A stretch of 64,000 nucleotides of DNA from NCBI GenBank assembly GCA_016617855.1, contig JAECUM010004957.1, positions 1 through 64,000 on the forward strand. The letters are read 5' to 3'. This DNA comes from Megalonaias nervosa (lineage: Eukaryota > Mollusca > Bivalvia > Unionida > Unionidae). Positions within the stretch are counted from its first letter, which is position 1. Each line of letters starts with the position of its first letter. Of this stretch, positions 12,406 to 23,578 are shown one piece after another. Made by a program: the position numbers and the translations under genes. The notes under the pieces are model-generated. The model did not search any database. It was not told the origin of the DNA and saw only the letters and a list, made by a program, of their open reading frames with translations.

Positions 12406-12549
12406 CAGTGCCGGATTTAGGCATAAGCTAAACAACCTACAGCTTAGGGCCTCACAGTCTGAAGGGGTCTCTCAAATTTATTTTATACCAAATAGGGCCT
12501 CTACAGCTTCCCATAGCTCAGGGCCTCGCAATGTCTAAATCCGGCACTG
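12406..12549. mobile_element. hAT-type MITE, 144 bases, with intact target duplication
   Basis: The terminal inverted repeats are perfect over 15 bases: CAGTGCCGGATTTAG at 12406-12420 and its complement CTAAATCCGGCACTG at 12535-12549. The 8 bases GATGAAAT lie directly on both sides (12398-12405 and 12550-12557). An 8-base duplication with CAGTG-type ends is diagnostic of the hAT superfamily. The element is too short to code for anything and must have been moved by a transposase supplied elsewhere. Confidence 0.85.
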
Positions 12550-14045
12550 GATGAAATAATTAATATCACACGACAGTTCTTTTCTTTAATAAATAGAATG
12601 TTAAGATTAAACATTATTCACGTAAATTTCAGATTTTTAAAACCATCACAACAGTATTATAGTAAATAAAAATATTTTAAAAAATTGTCACCACTTAGCT
12701 TAAATCCCATGAATGATCACTATGAATGCTGTGTAATTTTCTCTGCAAACAAAATCGCATTTGCCAATCAATTGCTAGTGATTACACACTGTCGAACATG
12801 GTCCGAACGGCAGTCCTTTTCTCAAAAATACAAGGACATGGATTAACTGTTAATTAGTCACACTGGCTTTATTGCTTGTGTACTTAAGTCAAAACTTTAG
12901 CTATTTTGCATTTTAGCCACAGCTGACCAGAATATGGAAAAAGGAGTTTGTCCTGGAGGATTATAAGGCGCATCACAGGGAGAAATGGCGCGTCCCTTGA
13001 GCGCTCACACATTGGGGCAAGGGGGTGGGTCAACAGTCGCCTCCCCCCAATTTCTATTGTCAGCCAGTTAATGTGAAACTTTGATTTTATATCTGACCTC
13101 GTTTCTTTTAATCGCTGCTATTTGACCTGCCCAGGAGATAGTTCCAATCATTACAGATTACCGTTTATAATATTACATGTAACCGGCATAGACTGAAAGG
13201 GGATTTTTTGTAGTTTTTTTAAAAATAATTTTACGATTACTGAAAATTGTGTTTTCTCGAAACACGACCGTGTCAGGCGTTTAGAATCTTATTCTTAGCA
13301 AAGCTTCCATTTCATTAAAATCAGATCTCAATTTCACCTAGGACAGCGGTGATTTGATTTAGATTGTGCCGTGTTATGGCATGTATGTCAACATCTTGAA
13401 AATACATTTACTCATTTTCACAGGCAAACAATTTTTGTTTTCGACAAGCACGACGGGCACCTCACTTTGAATACAGGATGGGCCCAAACTAAAATTACAG
13501 GGACCCCGGGTGTCGGGCTATCGATTTTTTTAGCACTGCTAGTGCAGATAAAAGCTCTGTGAATTGATTGTTGCATTTTGTGGTCACTTACTCGGCCTTC
13601 TGCCTATTTTCGTAACTCACACATTTAACACTTTTCCCAGGATTTAAAATATCCAACGGTATGTCTGGAACAGCGCCAACTTTTAGACTAGCGCTAGCAT
13701 TTGCGTATCCCAGAGCGGCCATTTTTTTAGGATCCCTCTAGTAACATTCCTTTGAGAAATGTAATGAGCACAGAGTGCTGTATGGCGTTTGAAATCGACC
13801 TGCTTGCAATAATGTATCCATACATTCTTTATGTCTTTATCTTTTGGAAAAGAAAAAGCAATTGTTCACAGCCTTTTCTTAATGTGCCATTACACCCGTA
13901 AGCAAGGCAAAAAGGCATTGTCTTTTACGCTGGCAACTGCCAGTCGGGATGCCTGAGTCGCTACTATGACGTCACATTACGAAAGTGACCGAATATTTGC
14001 AGAAATTTTGCATGCGAGGTCACGGAAATTCAGCACCTTGAACAT

Positions 14046-14069
14046 ATGCCAATATTTAAATATTGGCAT
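14046..14069. other. 24-base perfect palindrome
   Basis: The left half ATGCCAATATTT is followed directly by its reverse complement AAATATTGGCAT, with no spacer. It lies near the right end of the TTAA-flanked element, 88 bases from the terminus, and could be a subterminal transposase or host-factor site. That role is inference. Confidence 0.7.
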
Positions 14070-14156
14070 TACGGTCGCAGATGATACTTCAGAATCAAGT
14101 TTTCTTATATAGTGATTTTATTATTATTCTATATTTCCATTGATATCTGGTCTCCT

Positions 14157-14505
14157 TTAAAACTTGTGACTCTTTCCAGCTTATGTCCTCTGACTTTTAT
14201 TTCTGCACTGATACCATTGGTGTTGTTTGTCATCAGTTTGGTTTTTTCGGCGCTAATCTCCATACCGTATGCTATGGACGTTGTGTCGAGGCGCTCAACC
14301 AAGTCAGCCAGCTTTTCTTTTCATCTCCTTCTAAATCATCAATATCATCTGCAAAACGAAGGTTGGTGATTGTTCTTCCTCCGATGCTGACAGTGCCCTT
14401 GTGGTCAGGTGAGGCATCCTCCATGATCCTTTCCAGGAATATGTTGAAGAGTGTAGGTGACAGTATACATCCCTGTCTCATTCCAACTGTTGTTAACACT
14501 ACAAT
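14157..14505 (-). pseudogene. Reverse transcriptase part of the split LINE
   Basis: The minus strand codes RQGCILSPTLFNIFLERIM, GGRTITNLRFADDID (the FADD form of the catalytic YxDD box) and then NTNGISAEIKVRGHKLERV. This leads straight into the block at 11165, so it is the upstream half of the same copy. The element is 5'-truncated at about 14505, just before the RQGC block. A frameshift after FADDID breaks the frame. Confidence 0.75.
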
Positions 14506-14510
14506 TTGAA

Positions 14511-16700
14511 TTGTACATACAGAAAAGGGCTTGCCTTCGTACTTTTAGCGGTCGTCAAAATGTTGAAACTTGACACTTCCTAAAATGACAATGTCAATGA
14601 TGTCAAATTATACATAATTGATTGTATTTAAGCACACCGTTTCAAATCAACGAGTTTACGAAAACAATACTTCAAAATATTTGGCACATCTTTCTCGCGT
14701 ATTCTCTCTCTCTCTCCTACTACTACAACAAAATATGTGATATAAGTTTTCATTTTACCAAAGACTAGTCAACTGATTTCGATTAGATAGATAAACATAT
14801 CATTTAGGTTACATTCTTTAACGTTGTCGTTCTTCACCTATTAATACTGAGTTGATATTTGACCAAGTATTTACATTTTGTTACTTATTCCTCCATATGT
14901 TGTTAACAGACTTGTTTAATTTGTCAATGGTCAACATGTTTATAGGAACGAGAATAATACTATCTGTTTGCTAGATCAACAGGCTGGGTACAAGAAGTAA
15001 TTTCGATTTTGAATACTAGTAACAGTAGAGGAGCAGCAATCTGTTTTAAAAGTAATTTTCAAATTTAAAATAAATGACGCAGAAAGCGATAATAAAAGAA
15101 CTATTTGATTTTAGCTGATCAAATTCAAGCGAAATTTAAGCTCACTAGTAAATATTCATCACACAATATAATGATTATACGAGATTTTATAACAAATACA
15201 AAAGAACAAGGCAGCTAAAGTCAATTGTTATTATCTGTATTGATTTTAATTTGTGTCCTATCCTGAAAATATTTATACAATTATATTCATAATGTAAGTT
15301 TTTTTTTATTATTATGTTAGTTTTTCAAATGTATTGATGTATTCCTTGCATCCAAATGAAACAGTGAGTTTTAAAACAAAGAAAGGAGAAGTTTGCAAAA
15401 ATATATTTTCAAAAATAGACTTTGACATAGGAAACGTCGGAAAAACACAGATAGATTTGATATATTTATAAGTTCGAAAATCTTTTTAGCGATGACAACT
15501 GACGTAGCCGTAGTAGCTTGTTATAGATCCGATCATTCCGTCATAATGATAAACCTAAAACATCGAAACAATGAGAGAGGAACACGAAATGCAATCATTT
15601 ACTGTTACGAGGTAAATAACATGTTGCATTAATTACAAATACTTTCTGCGAAGTCCGAACCATATATGCAGCTGAAATAAACAGTAGAGATTTTCAAACT
15701 TGAGTTATGCGAGATACACAATTTAATATAAGTGAGCAGCTCTCTTAGAACAGTGCCATTGAATATCAGAGAAAAAAGAATCAAACATTCTTATATGAGC
15801 ATATGAAGCATTGCTTAAAAAAGCAGACGTCATAAAATGTTAGACTGATTTACTACCTTAAATAACTGTTGTGCAAAAGGACGATTGTCTCTTAATCTTC
15901 TAAAAATTAATAAACTGAAAATATGCCATTTTATACAACCGTCACGAAAAACAAGGATAATAAAATTTCATAGTTCAGCAATAAAAATATCAACTTAGTA
16001 TCTATGACATTTTTATCTCTAATATTACGCACAATTGACGTTTGTCTTTTATGTAATACAATACGGCATTAAACAAGTATCTTGTATCTTAGACCAACAT
16101 GTTTATCCTCGTAGTACAAGTGTTTCATGAGATTGTTTGGCAAATTATCATTTTAATGTCGTCTATTCTCTCTTTTTCCAGAGTACGAGAAGAAAGTAGA
16201 CTATGTGTCATTTAAAACCAAGCAAGAGTATTGGAGTTCTTTGCCAGCAAGGTTTCCTTTCAAAGTCCTTTAGTTTAAATATTAATGAACCACTTTTGAA
16301 ATAGCTTTAATATTAAGAATGAAATTAAATGAAACGTATTTAAGAAAATTTAGCTATCATTTGAAATTATTTGAATACCTAAATTATTTTAAAGATAAGA
16401 AGCTTGAAACCGTATAATAGTATTTTCCATTCATACAAAATCACAATATTAGTTAGAGTACGCCTTTACTGTGCTATTGATTTTACTGTCTTTCTTTCTT
16501 TTTTCTCAATCAAATATATGTGTGTGCGTTTAAGTGAAAAATGCAAAATTTAAATAATATCAGTAAATTGAAACACTGCAGTTTTGACGTCACATTTTCC
16601 ACAAGTCTGTTTCTTTGACTTTTTCTTTGTTTTATCTTAAGACTAACAGCAGCAGCAAGAAATGCCTGTATACAGCCTTTAGCTAACATGATGGTTAAGC
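14511..16700. other. Left-arm DNA without a recognisable gene
   Basis: The part from 14511 to about 14900 pairs clearly with 41.5-42.0 kb of the right arm, including a short TC and CTA tract at 14704-14728 that matches the long GTA/GA tract at 41730-41801. The rest is AT-rich with no product seen. Confidence 0.45.
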
Positions 16701-16744
16701 AATTTCCATTTTGTACGTATAAGTTAAGACGTAATCACAACATA

Positions 16745-17101
16745 TTATTGTATGACACAAGTTCGATTGGGAAAAGTCTTAGTAACCTGCGAATCTAGCA
16801 TTTTATGCAGTGGTACAAATTCGTGCTTTTCAAACCCCATGGGTGCATTTATAACTAGGTTTGTGTTGTTTGAACGTTCAGGTACTAACTGAATATTTAT
16901 GACAGGGTTTAATCCAAGATTAAAGGAATCATCGGATTTCTTTAAAATGTTGTTGTATTCGCCAATACTGCCAAATTTCATAGCAAAATTCCCCAAGAAC
17001 AAACCCTCACCGTAACCAACATCAAAGTCTAATTTCGTCTTTAAATCTGTTAGGTATTGTTGAAATGTTACTATAATAATTTCATCTCTGTTGAAAACTT
17101 C
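16745..17101 (-). CDS. Exon of an unrecognised gene, unit B2
   Basis: An open frame of 118 codons ending in a stop. It begins right after an AG acceptor-like site at 17102-17103, and the in-frame codon overlapping that site is a stop, as expected of an exon start. Residues include RDEIIIVTFQQYLTDLKTK, then GSIGEYNNILKKSDDSFNL and a C-terminal Val/Pro-rich part. The first half repeats unit B1 at 17450-17660, and both have counterparts in the right arm. I do not recognise the family. Conservation of the frame in the left arm while the right copy is broken suggests that this copy may still be, or recently was, functional. Confidence 0.4.
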   Translation of the reverse strand, partial: EVFNRDEIIIVTFQQYLTDLKTKLDFDVGYGEGLFLGNFAMKFGSIGEYNNILKKSDDSFNLGLNPVINIQLVPERSNNTNLVINAPMGFEKHEFVPLHKMLDSQVTKTFPNRTCVIQ

Positions 17102-17449
17102 CTATTCTCAAACTAAAAACTACAATAACGGTCTAATTTTCAAAATGGATTGTTAAATAGATGTTCTTCCGGACGCATTGTGTTTTAATAACATTTGTGA
17201 GTTTGCATTACTAGACTTTCTAAATTGCCATTCGTGTTTTGAAAGCCCATCACGTCGCCAGATATGACAGTAGGACTACTGTATGTGGTCATTTGAGTCC
17301 TTCTTCTCTATCTAGTTGTTTGCTCACTTTATCTTTTTTCTGTTTGTAACTCTCACTTGAGTCTTTTCACCTTTTGTAATACAGAATTTTACTTCATCTG
17401 AATTCTATATTTGAATTTTCGCATGGTTACTCTTTTGTTTTCTTTTATT

Positions 17450-17668
17450 AATGACCCGCATTGCTGATGATGATATTAAATCTAAGTTTAAGCGAGGCAT
17501 CGGATTCATTTAAATCCCTCTCGTATTCGCCAACACTAATACATTTTACAAACATATCAAAACATTAATAGTAAAATCTAATTTCACTTTTCAAATCTGT
17601 TAGATATTGTTGAAATGTTACCGTAATGATTTCATCTGTGTTGTAACCTTGCTTTCCTAAACATTAAT
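17450..17668 (-). pseudogene. Exon of the unrecognised gene, unit B1, damaged
   Basis: On the minus strand an acceptor-like TTTAG leads into a frame with TDEIITVTFQQYLTDLKSE, then an in-frame stop, then VGEYERDLNESDASLKLRF and a final stop near 17458. It is a diverged tandem copy of unit B2. The right-arm counterpart at 39470-39660 lacks this internal stop but has another one further upstream. Confidence 0.4.
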
Positions 17669-17800
17669 AACTCCGTTAACTTTTTAATAGTATCCGACAC
17701 GGTGGAAACCGACAGTGTAATTAAGTTTCTTGTTTAAACTTCATCAACTGATATACGTATCACATAAGATCTTATACCTTTACTTAACCTTCTCTAACCT

Positions 17801-18052
17801 TCAACTGTTAAACCAGTACTGTCGCTGATCGTAAATGGTCCATCCTAGTTTGTCACCACTAGCTATAAGTAAGTTCACTTCATTAGATGACAATTTTCTA
17901 TAGTCCTCTACAGTACTTGCAACATAGTTATATTTACTAATATAAGCAGTAAACAGAAAAGCAGTTGTAGGCTCTCCAAAAGGCCAGTGCACGTTTTGTG
18001 TTTTGTTGTTCTTCAAGAAGTTTGATTTCATCAATGTATCTCAGACATGAAT
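17801..18052 (-). CDS. Upstream exon (unit A) of the unrecognised gene
   Basis: An open frame from Met at 18034 with HWPFGE near residue 18, an aromatic-rich middle (YISKYNYVAST), and SGDKLGWTIYDQ near the end. In the right arm the same motifs occur on the plus strand at 39.08-39.31 kb but are frameshifted. The frame closes near 17801. A continuation through a donor-like GTTAGAG into unit B1 is possible. The function is unknown; the clustered order A-B1-B2 suggests one gene with tandemly duplicated 3' exons. Confidence 0.35.
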
Positions 18053-18059
18053 TTGATGA

Positions 18060-19830
18060 ACTGTTAAAGTTGCTACATATATTGTTAATTTGCTTAAGAT
18101 TTATGCTATTCTATATTTATCAGGTAAACTTGTTTTACATGAACGCAGCGTGACTCATTTTATGGAAATTTCATATCGCACTGTGTTTTGTGTATGTTCA
18201 AAGAATAATGTCAAATATTAAAGAGTAGTTATTTGTGTGTAAAATAATCTTCTCCAGTGCAGTAATTTTTACCTTTTTAAATATTTGTAAAAATGTATTG
18301 GTTAACGGTGTCATACACCAAGTCGCAGTACAAAGATAAGTTTTTATTCTAGTTACTATTTAATATTTGATGTTAAGTGTTTATTTGTCACAAGGTTAAA
18401 CGCATAACTATTTTTTCACTCAATATTTTAACAGCGTCACGAAACTTTCATTCTTCAAGACACTGAAGGGCTTGGTGAGATTTTTAAAGTATTCGTATCT
18501 TTAATGTGTTTCCTTACAAGTGATTTATATACTTACAATTGTGACAATAGTATAATCAGAAAATAAAAAATAATTTGCGATTTTCGTTTTGTTTTTGACG
18601 TAATATACAATGATTTGAAAGAGATCAATAGATTATCATGGTTGCATGAGAAATATTTTATTATTTTAGGACCTTAAAAAGTCATACATTTATTGAGTTG
18701 TGAACCCTGGGGATCGCTCGAGAAGAGTGCTTACACATTATACATTTGGGATGTCTTTTAAGTTCTAAAAATGATGTGTTTATTCGTCAACATAAGACCG
18801 GTATATTACTAGTGAGAAAAGCAGAAGATGATAGCCTCATAAAGAGCCATTACGACCGTATGGAGCAAATGAATTAAATGAAAGTTTTCTTCAGAACAAC
18901 ATAAACCGTTAGATCTCCATCAAAATCTTGTGTAGATGTTGTCTTCAGCAAACATACAATGAGACGTCTCGTATGGTATTACATTCGAGGAGGTGAAGTT
19001 AGATTGCGTCAAATTATACTCGTGTTTTTAACAGAATTAAAATATCAGTATGTCCGTCACCTATTTAATATTCTCAATAAAATGTTGAAGAGAATTTCAG
19101 CATACAATTCATAAAATAATACCAAATATCTAGTATCATTCTCATTCAAAATCAAAGAGCCGTAAATGAACGAAGCGATAAAAGCTCCCATTGTAAATGA
19201 AATGTAATACCTTGATAGCAAATATTTCATGTTTACAAAACAAAACAGAAATATGTAGTGTCAATCAAAATGGCAGTTTTATTTAGTTAACATCCAAAAC
19301 AAGTGTCTTTTATGTGATTTAAATATGATAGATAACAAATATTAATGATACTTGACAAATGTATTTGACGAAGCATAACGTATGTTTCATCAGCTTGGTT
19401 GAACAAGATGTGATAAAAAAAAAATAGCCGCCCAAGCCTCCCCCCCCCTCTTTTTTTTCTTTGTGAAATGATAAGAAGATTGAGTATATGTTGCCGCAAA
19501 AGTAAGAGTGGCATGGTAACAAGGTGAATACTAACTTTTAAACATAACTGAATATGACGACTCCTTTTCTACAAGTATGTCGTGAAAAGTAAGATCCCAC
19601 TATCACCAACCCATTAATCTCAGATATTAATTCATTGACTTTAACATTATAGGAAAAATAGTTATTAGATTTCATTGAATTGTTTAAGAAAAAAGAAATA
19701 GCTATCGTCAGCACCACCTTGCAAGAATATATTTGGCTTGATACTATGTCGCACCATATATATTAAGAAATACATAATAATGTATGTATCTTGCAATGTA
19801 TGAGTTGTTTTCCATCAATTAGAATATCTC
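18060..19830. other. Left-arm DNA, no gene seen
   Basis: Pairs with about 37.3-39.1 kb of the right arm by eye. It contains a short homopolymer cluster (A9, C8, T8) at 19417-19460. No product is recognised. Confidence 0.45.
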
Positions 19831-19837
19831 TATGTAC

Positions 19838-19841
19838 TCTG

Positions 19842-19887
<46 letters not shown>
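19838..19887 (+). repeat. (TC)n microsatellite
   Basis: A TC array interrupted by TG once near its start. It sits at the same position in the arm as the (GA)n/(GACA)n tract at 37250-37327, so the array predates the duplication. Confidence 0.9.
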
Positions 19888-19890
<3 letters not shown>

Positions 19891-20199
19891 AGTCATAAGA
19901 AACTACGTTATCTACATGAAAGACCGTTATTTATATAATAATGAGAAACTCAGTGTGGACTGCACCAGGTTTAATGTGTTCCTGTCAAAACATTTAGTGT
20001 GTATTCATCCCTGCAAATAGGTTATTTCTTGTTTAATCCTCTACCTCATATTTTATTACTCTGCTATCCGATATATTTAATACAAAGTACACTCGACTAT
20101 GAATTCTATATTTGAATTTTCGCATGGTTCCTCTTTTGTTTTCTTTTATTAATGACTCGCAGTCATCGTGCACAGCAAAGGATTACGTTGCTTCAATAT

Positions 20200-20800
20200 T
20201 AACGTACATTCAAAGACAGGCAACAATGTTCCACACAAAGTTTTTATTATTTTTTTCTCTACTTACAAAAGAGAGAGTGGCTGGTATCGAATAAATGATG
20301 ACAACAAAGAATAAATTTGATCACGCAGTGACGGTCCACCATACACCGATTCATGAATTATATCATCTTATCCCTCCCTCCTTTCTTATTTGGTAACGCG
20401 GCCAAGTGGCTGATCATTCGGATGCACGTATTGAGGCCAGAGAACAGAAACTGTTAAATAGAAAACTAATTATTATCATTTGACGAATTCAGTTAGTCTG
20501 TGCGGTGATTATCGGATGAAATTATTATGGGTCGTGCTAGAAAATTGAATTATACTGATTTAATTGTTTACATTAATTATAGTTTGTGTGCTCTATTTTA
20601 TTACAGTGACAATTGACTCATCTTTATCCTGCCTACCAGATAATTCGTATTTGACTTCAGCGATTTACAAGCATGATTACTCCTTTCAAATAAAGAAATG
20701 AACTTATACAATGTTTAAATAACCCAAACACAATTTCCACAACGTGATTTGCATTATTAGAATATTTCACTCCAGTGTTACATACAACAGGGTATGATGT
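20200..20800 (+). repeat. Segment present a second time, in direct orientation, at 27.99-28.67 kb
   Basis: Shared landmarks in the same order: CACGCAGT, ATCATCTTATCCCT, CTGTGCGGTGATTATC, ACTGATTTAATTG or ATTGATTTAATTG, and TCCTGCCTACCAGATAA. It also pairs in inverted orientation with about 36.2-36.95 kb, so this sequence exists three times in the window. Confidence 0.7.
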
Positions 20801-21721
20801 GTATATTGAGTGACAGCAGATTAAATTCGTTGAAGTTTAGCTTTTTGGATGAGTTCACTATTTCTCTAAATAATGGAAGTTTCTCGTTAGCGCTGACTTT
20901 GTCTTTTTCTGAATATGATGGCTTTCAATGATTTCGATTTCGATTCTGAAAGATCTGTATGTCACAATACATCAAAAGTTCGTACACGTCTTTCAAAACT
21001 TGCCATCTGGAAGAATTGATCATTTCTTTTGCACCATGGTTATTGTGGCTGAAACAGGAATATTCGATGTATAGATTATAGTGATTACTACAACTATTTG
21101 TACAGAATCATGGGTATCGGTTCCGTCTACAGGATGAAGGTCACTATGTATTTTTACAGACAGACACTATTCTTTTCTTACCAAACACAGGCACTCCATG
21201 TACGATATCGATGAACGATGCACAAATGTACCATAGTTTAACAGTTTTAAAAAAGCCAAGAAAGAGAAAAAGTACCAACCTAACATTACACCTTTAGCTT
21301 CGCACCAAATTATGACTTGCTTTGATAGTGTGGCTAATTTAACTCTTGTCTCTCTTCATATTTTTACACTCCACTCTGCGGACGATTAAAATAAAGAATT
21401 AAATGAAAGAATATAGTAGCAAAATGAATTGACATTGGATAAGGTCATTCAGTGCACTAAAATCTAAGATGGTAATTTCCTACATTTCTTTAATTCCCAT
21501 TAAAACATGCGCTAAAGTGTTATGAAAGTGTTTTCTCTAAAACAATGACAAAAGAGAAACTCGGTTTTATGGACATCAAGTCTTTTGATTTTCTTTAGCA
21601 ACGAAACGTAGCGTGTTGTGATGGCAAATGATACTCCAATGGATTACTGAAGACCTAGTCTAACTCTAAAAACGTTGTCAACATGCTAAATATGTCCATG
21701 ATTAATATGTTTTTGTTAGTC

Positions 21722-21726
21722 ACTTG
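21722..21726. repeat. 5-base target duplication of the solo LTR, left side
   Basis: ACTTG, repeated at 23089-23093. The right arm has a single copy (CAAGT at 34512-34516). Confidence 0.75.
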
Positions 21727-23088
21727 TGTCACGGAATTGTATAAATCTTTTCATTTATTAAATACATGTTTCTCTTTTTGTATACAGCGATACCCGAGGG
21801 TGATTTACGTATATTGTGCAATATTTCAAAACTGTGAGTTCGGTTCATCCTATGCCGCACGTGCGAAGTTCTTTCGATGGGAAAAACCGAATACATCAAG
21901 TGCACAGACAATGTATGGCTGCATCGCCTATGTATAAATGCATCACCGTAAGACTAAATCTTTATATTACGGATCGTCTTGTCAGTGAGCAGTCTACTTA
22001 AGGACTTGCACATCTTCAGCTGTGAGTTATTTATTAATTTATTACGTATATTGTAGGTTATAACTATTGTACTACCACGTTTATTTTTGTATATTGTCTA
22101 TGTAGCCTCGGCTTACGTAGCATAACGCAAATATTTTCTATTCTTGTTTGTGATTTAGCAAGAGATTTATATTAGCAATATACGGTTGAATTTTTAAGAA
22201 ACGTTTAGTACCATAGGATTCTTATCGGACACAGGTAGGTTCGCTTCTCAACCTGTTTATTGCTTTGTAATGTTGTGCCGATAATATAATTTGTATAGCT
22301 TACCGTATATGACTTTATTACGTTTCATCGTATATGCTCGTGTCATGCATAGTACATGGCGTCAGATGTATTTTCAACTGATCAGACTGGGTACCACCTG
22401 TAGAGCTGATCTTAGAAGTTGACAATAGCTGCTGTAAAGCTGAACCATAGCAGCCGTTGAGCTGAGTGAACAGCTGTTTGAGCAGCAGGTGATCCGGCGT
22501 TGCTGACCGATTGCTCGGGCGCTGATTGCTTGATTGACCAAAGAATTTATTGATGGTCGGTGATTACCTGAAATGCTGACTGCTTGATTGACCAGTGTGA
22601 CTGGTAACCAAGTATTATGGTAACGGAGTGTTCTATATAACTCCATACATGTAATCTTTTAGCCATGGGCTAATTTTGGGGTTTGTTATACCCAGTGTTT
22701 TGGGACTGTAAAGACATTTTGTATGATATTTGTCCCTTTGTTTTCATCATTTTACTATTTTAGTAAAGTACCTCATTTTTCACTATTTGACTGAATACAT
22801 TTTACAATATGAGTTAAACATATCGTTCTCTTCCTCTTGTGAAATTACCGTGAATCGTTAACCTTTGTCCTTTTACTGTGTAACGTCATTTATTTGTATT
22901 TAGATTTATGTTGCATTATTAGGTTCGTGCGGATTGTATTAATTTGTCCAATATTTGGATCTTATACACGCACGAATTAATCATAATTTTTTTCTCATTC
23001 AAGTCATTCATCAATAAATATTCTATTTGTATCACCATCAAAAGGGTTCTGTTATAAATCCGAAATCCAACCCGGTTATCTTGTTACA
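21727..23088. mobile_element. Solo LTR, 1362 bases, inserted only in the left arm
   Basis: Starts TGTCACGG and ends TTGTTACA, so it has the TG...CA ends of an LTR, and is flanked by ACTTG on both sides. In the right arm the corresponding site is uninterrupted (minus strand GTCACTTGTACATGAAC), which defines both ends exactly. Inside there is a less AT-rich block at 22380-22620, a TATA-like TATATAAC near 22635 and AATAAA near 23015 on the plus strand, which suggests plus orientation. No internal element remains, so it arose by recombination between two LTRs. The family is not determined. Confidence 0.8.
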
Positions 23089-23090
23089 AC

Positions 23091-23410
23091 TTGTACATTA
23101 ACAGGAAGGGAACAGCGTTTCGATCTGTAAAGATGGAACAGCCTCTATTGATGACACTTCTCGTCTCGGAGTCGTTCGAAAATACATTTCTTTCAAGACT
23201 TCAGACTACTCCTCTCCAGATAAAAGTCAAGGCGATATGTCTGTCAAGTGAAAGAACATTGAGCTCAGCAATGTTAATAACGTCAAAGAAAAGAAACCTC
23301 CAAGCCAGAAGAAAACATATACAAGAGTGAAAATACCGGTAATCAATGTCAAGAAAAAGGACATTGGTCCACAGAGTGTCCCAAGAAAAGAAAACAGAAC
23401 ACGGAGAACG
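23091..23410 (+). pseudogene. Gag-like zinc-knuckle fragment (left arm)
   Basis: The plus strand codes FRSVKMEQPLLMTLLVSESF and later CQEKGHWSTECPKK, a CCHC knuckle (C-x4-H-x4-C preserved) in which the first Cys position is Gly. Frameshifts separate the parts. The right-arm copy at 34165-34510 has the same Cys loss. It is probably the nucleic-acid-binding end of a retroelement gag or of a related DNA-binding protein, long dead. Confidence 0.5.
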
Positions 23411-23578
23411 AGGGTCCAAAATCTAAATTAGGAAAACCCATTTCAGCGATGTAATTCAAATAGACCAGACATGTAGAAGAAACGGCACAGAATAACCATG
23501 CCAGAGAAGAAATTTCAAAAAATAAAACACTCAAAAAGAAGATCAAAAGGATTTTTGTGATGTGTTTTGAAATTTAAG

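Larger units (their letters stand above)
11166..14156. mobile_element. 2991-base TTAA-flanked insertion with short terminal inverted repeats
   Basis: The element interrupts one LINE copy. Its ends are imperfect 11-base inverted repeats: AGGAGTCCAGA at 11166-11176 and TCTGGTCTCCT at 14146-14156 (one mismatch). TTAA flanks both sides. TTAA duplication is the hallmark of piggyBac-type elements, but their ends usually start with CCY, which these do not, so the superfamily is open. No transposase is visible, so it is probably non-autonomous. It contains a hAT-type MITE and a 24-base perfect palindrome. Confidence 0.65.

Noticed and set aside
22374..22646. 90-codon minus-strand frame
   Set aside because: It lies inside the solo LTR, whose ends are fixed by the empty site in the other arm. 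It is probably LTR sequence open by chance.
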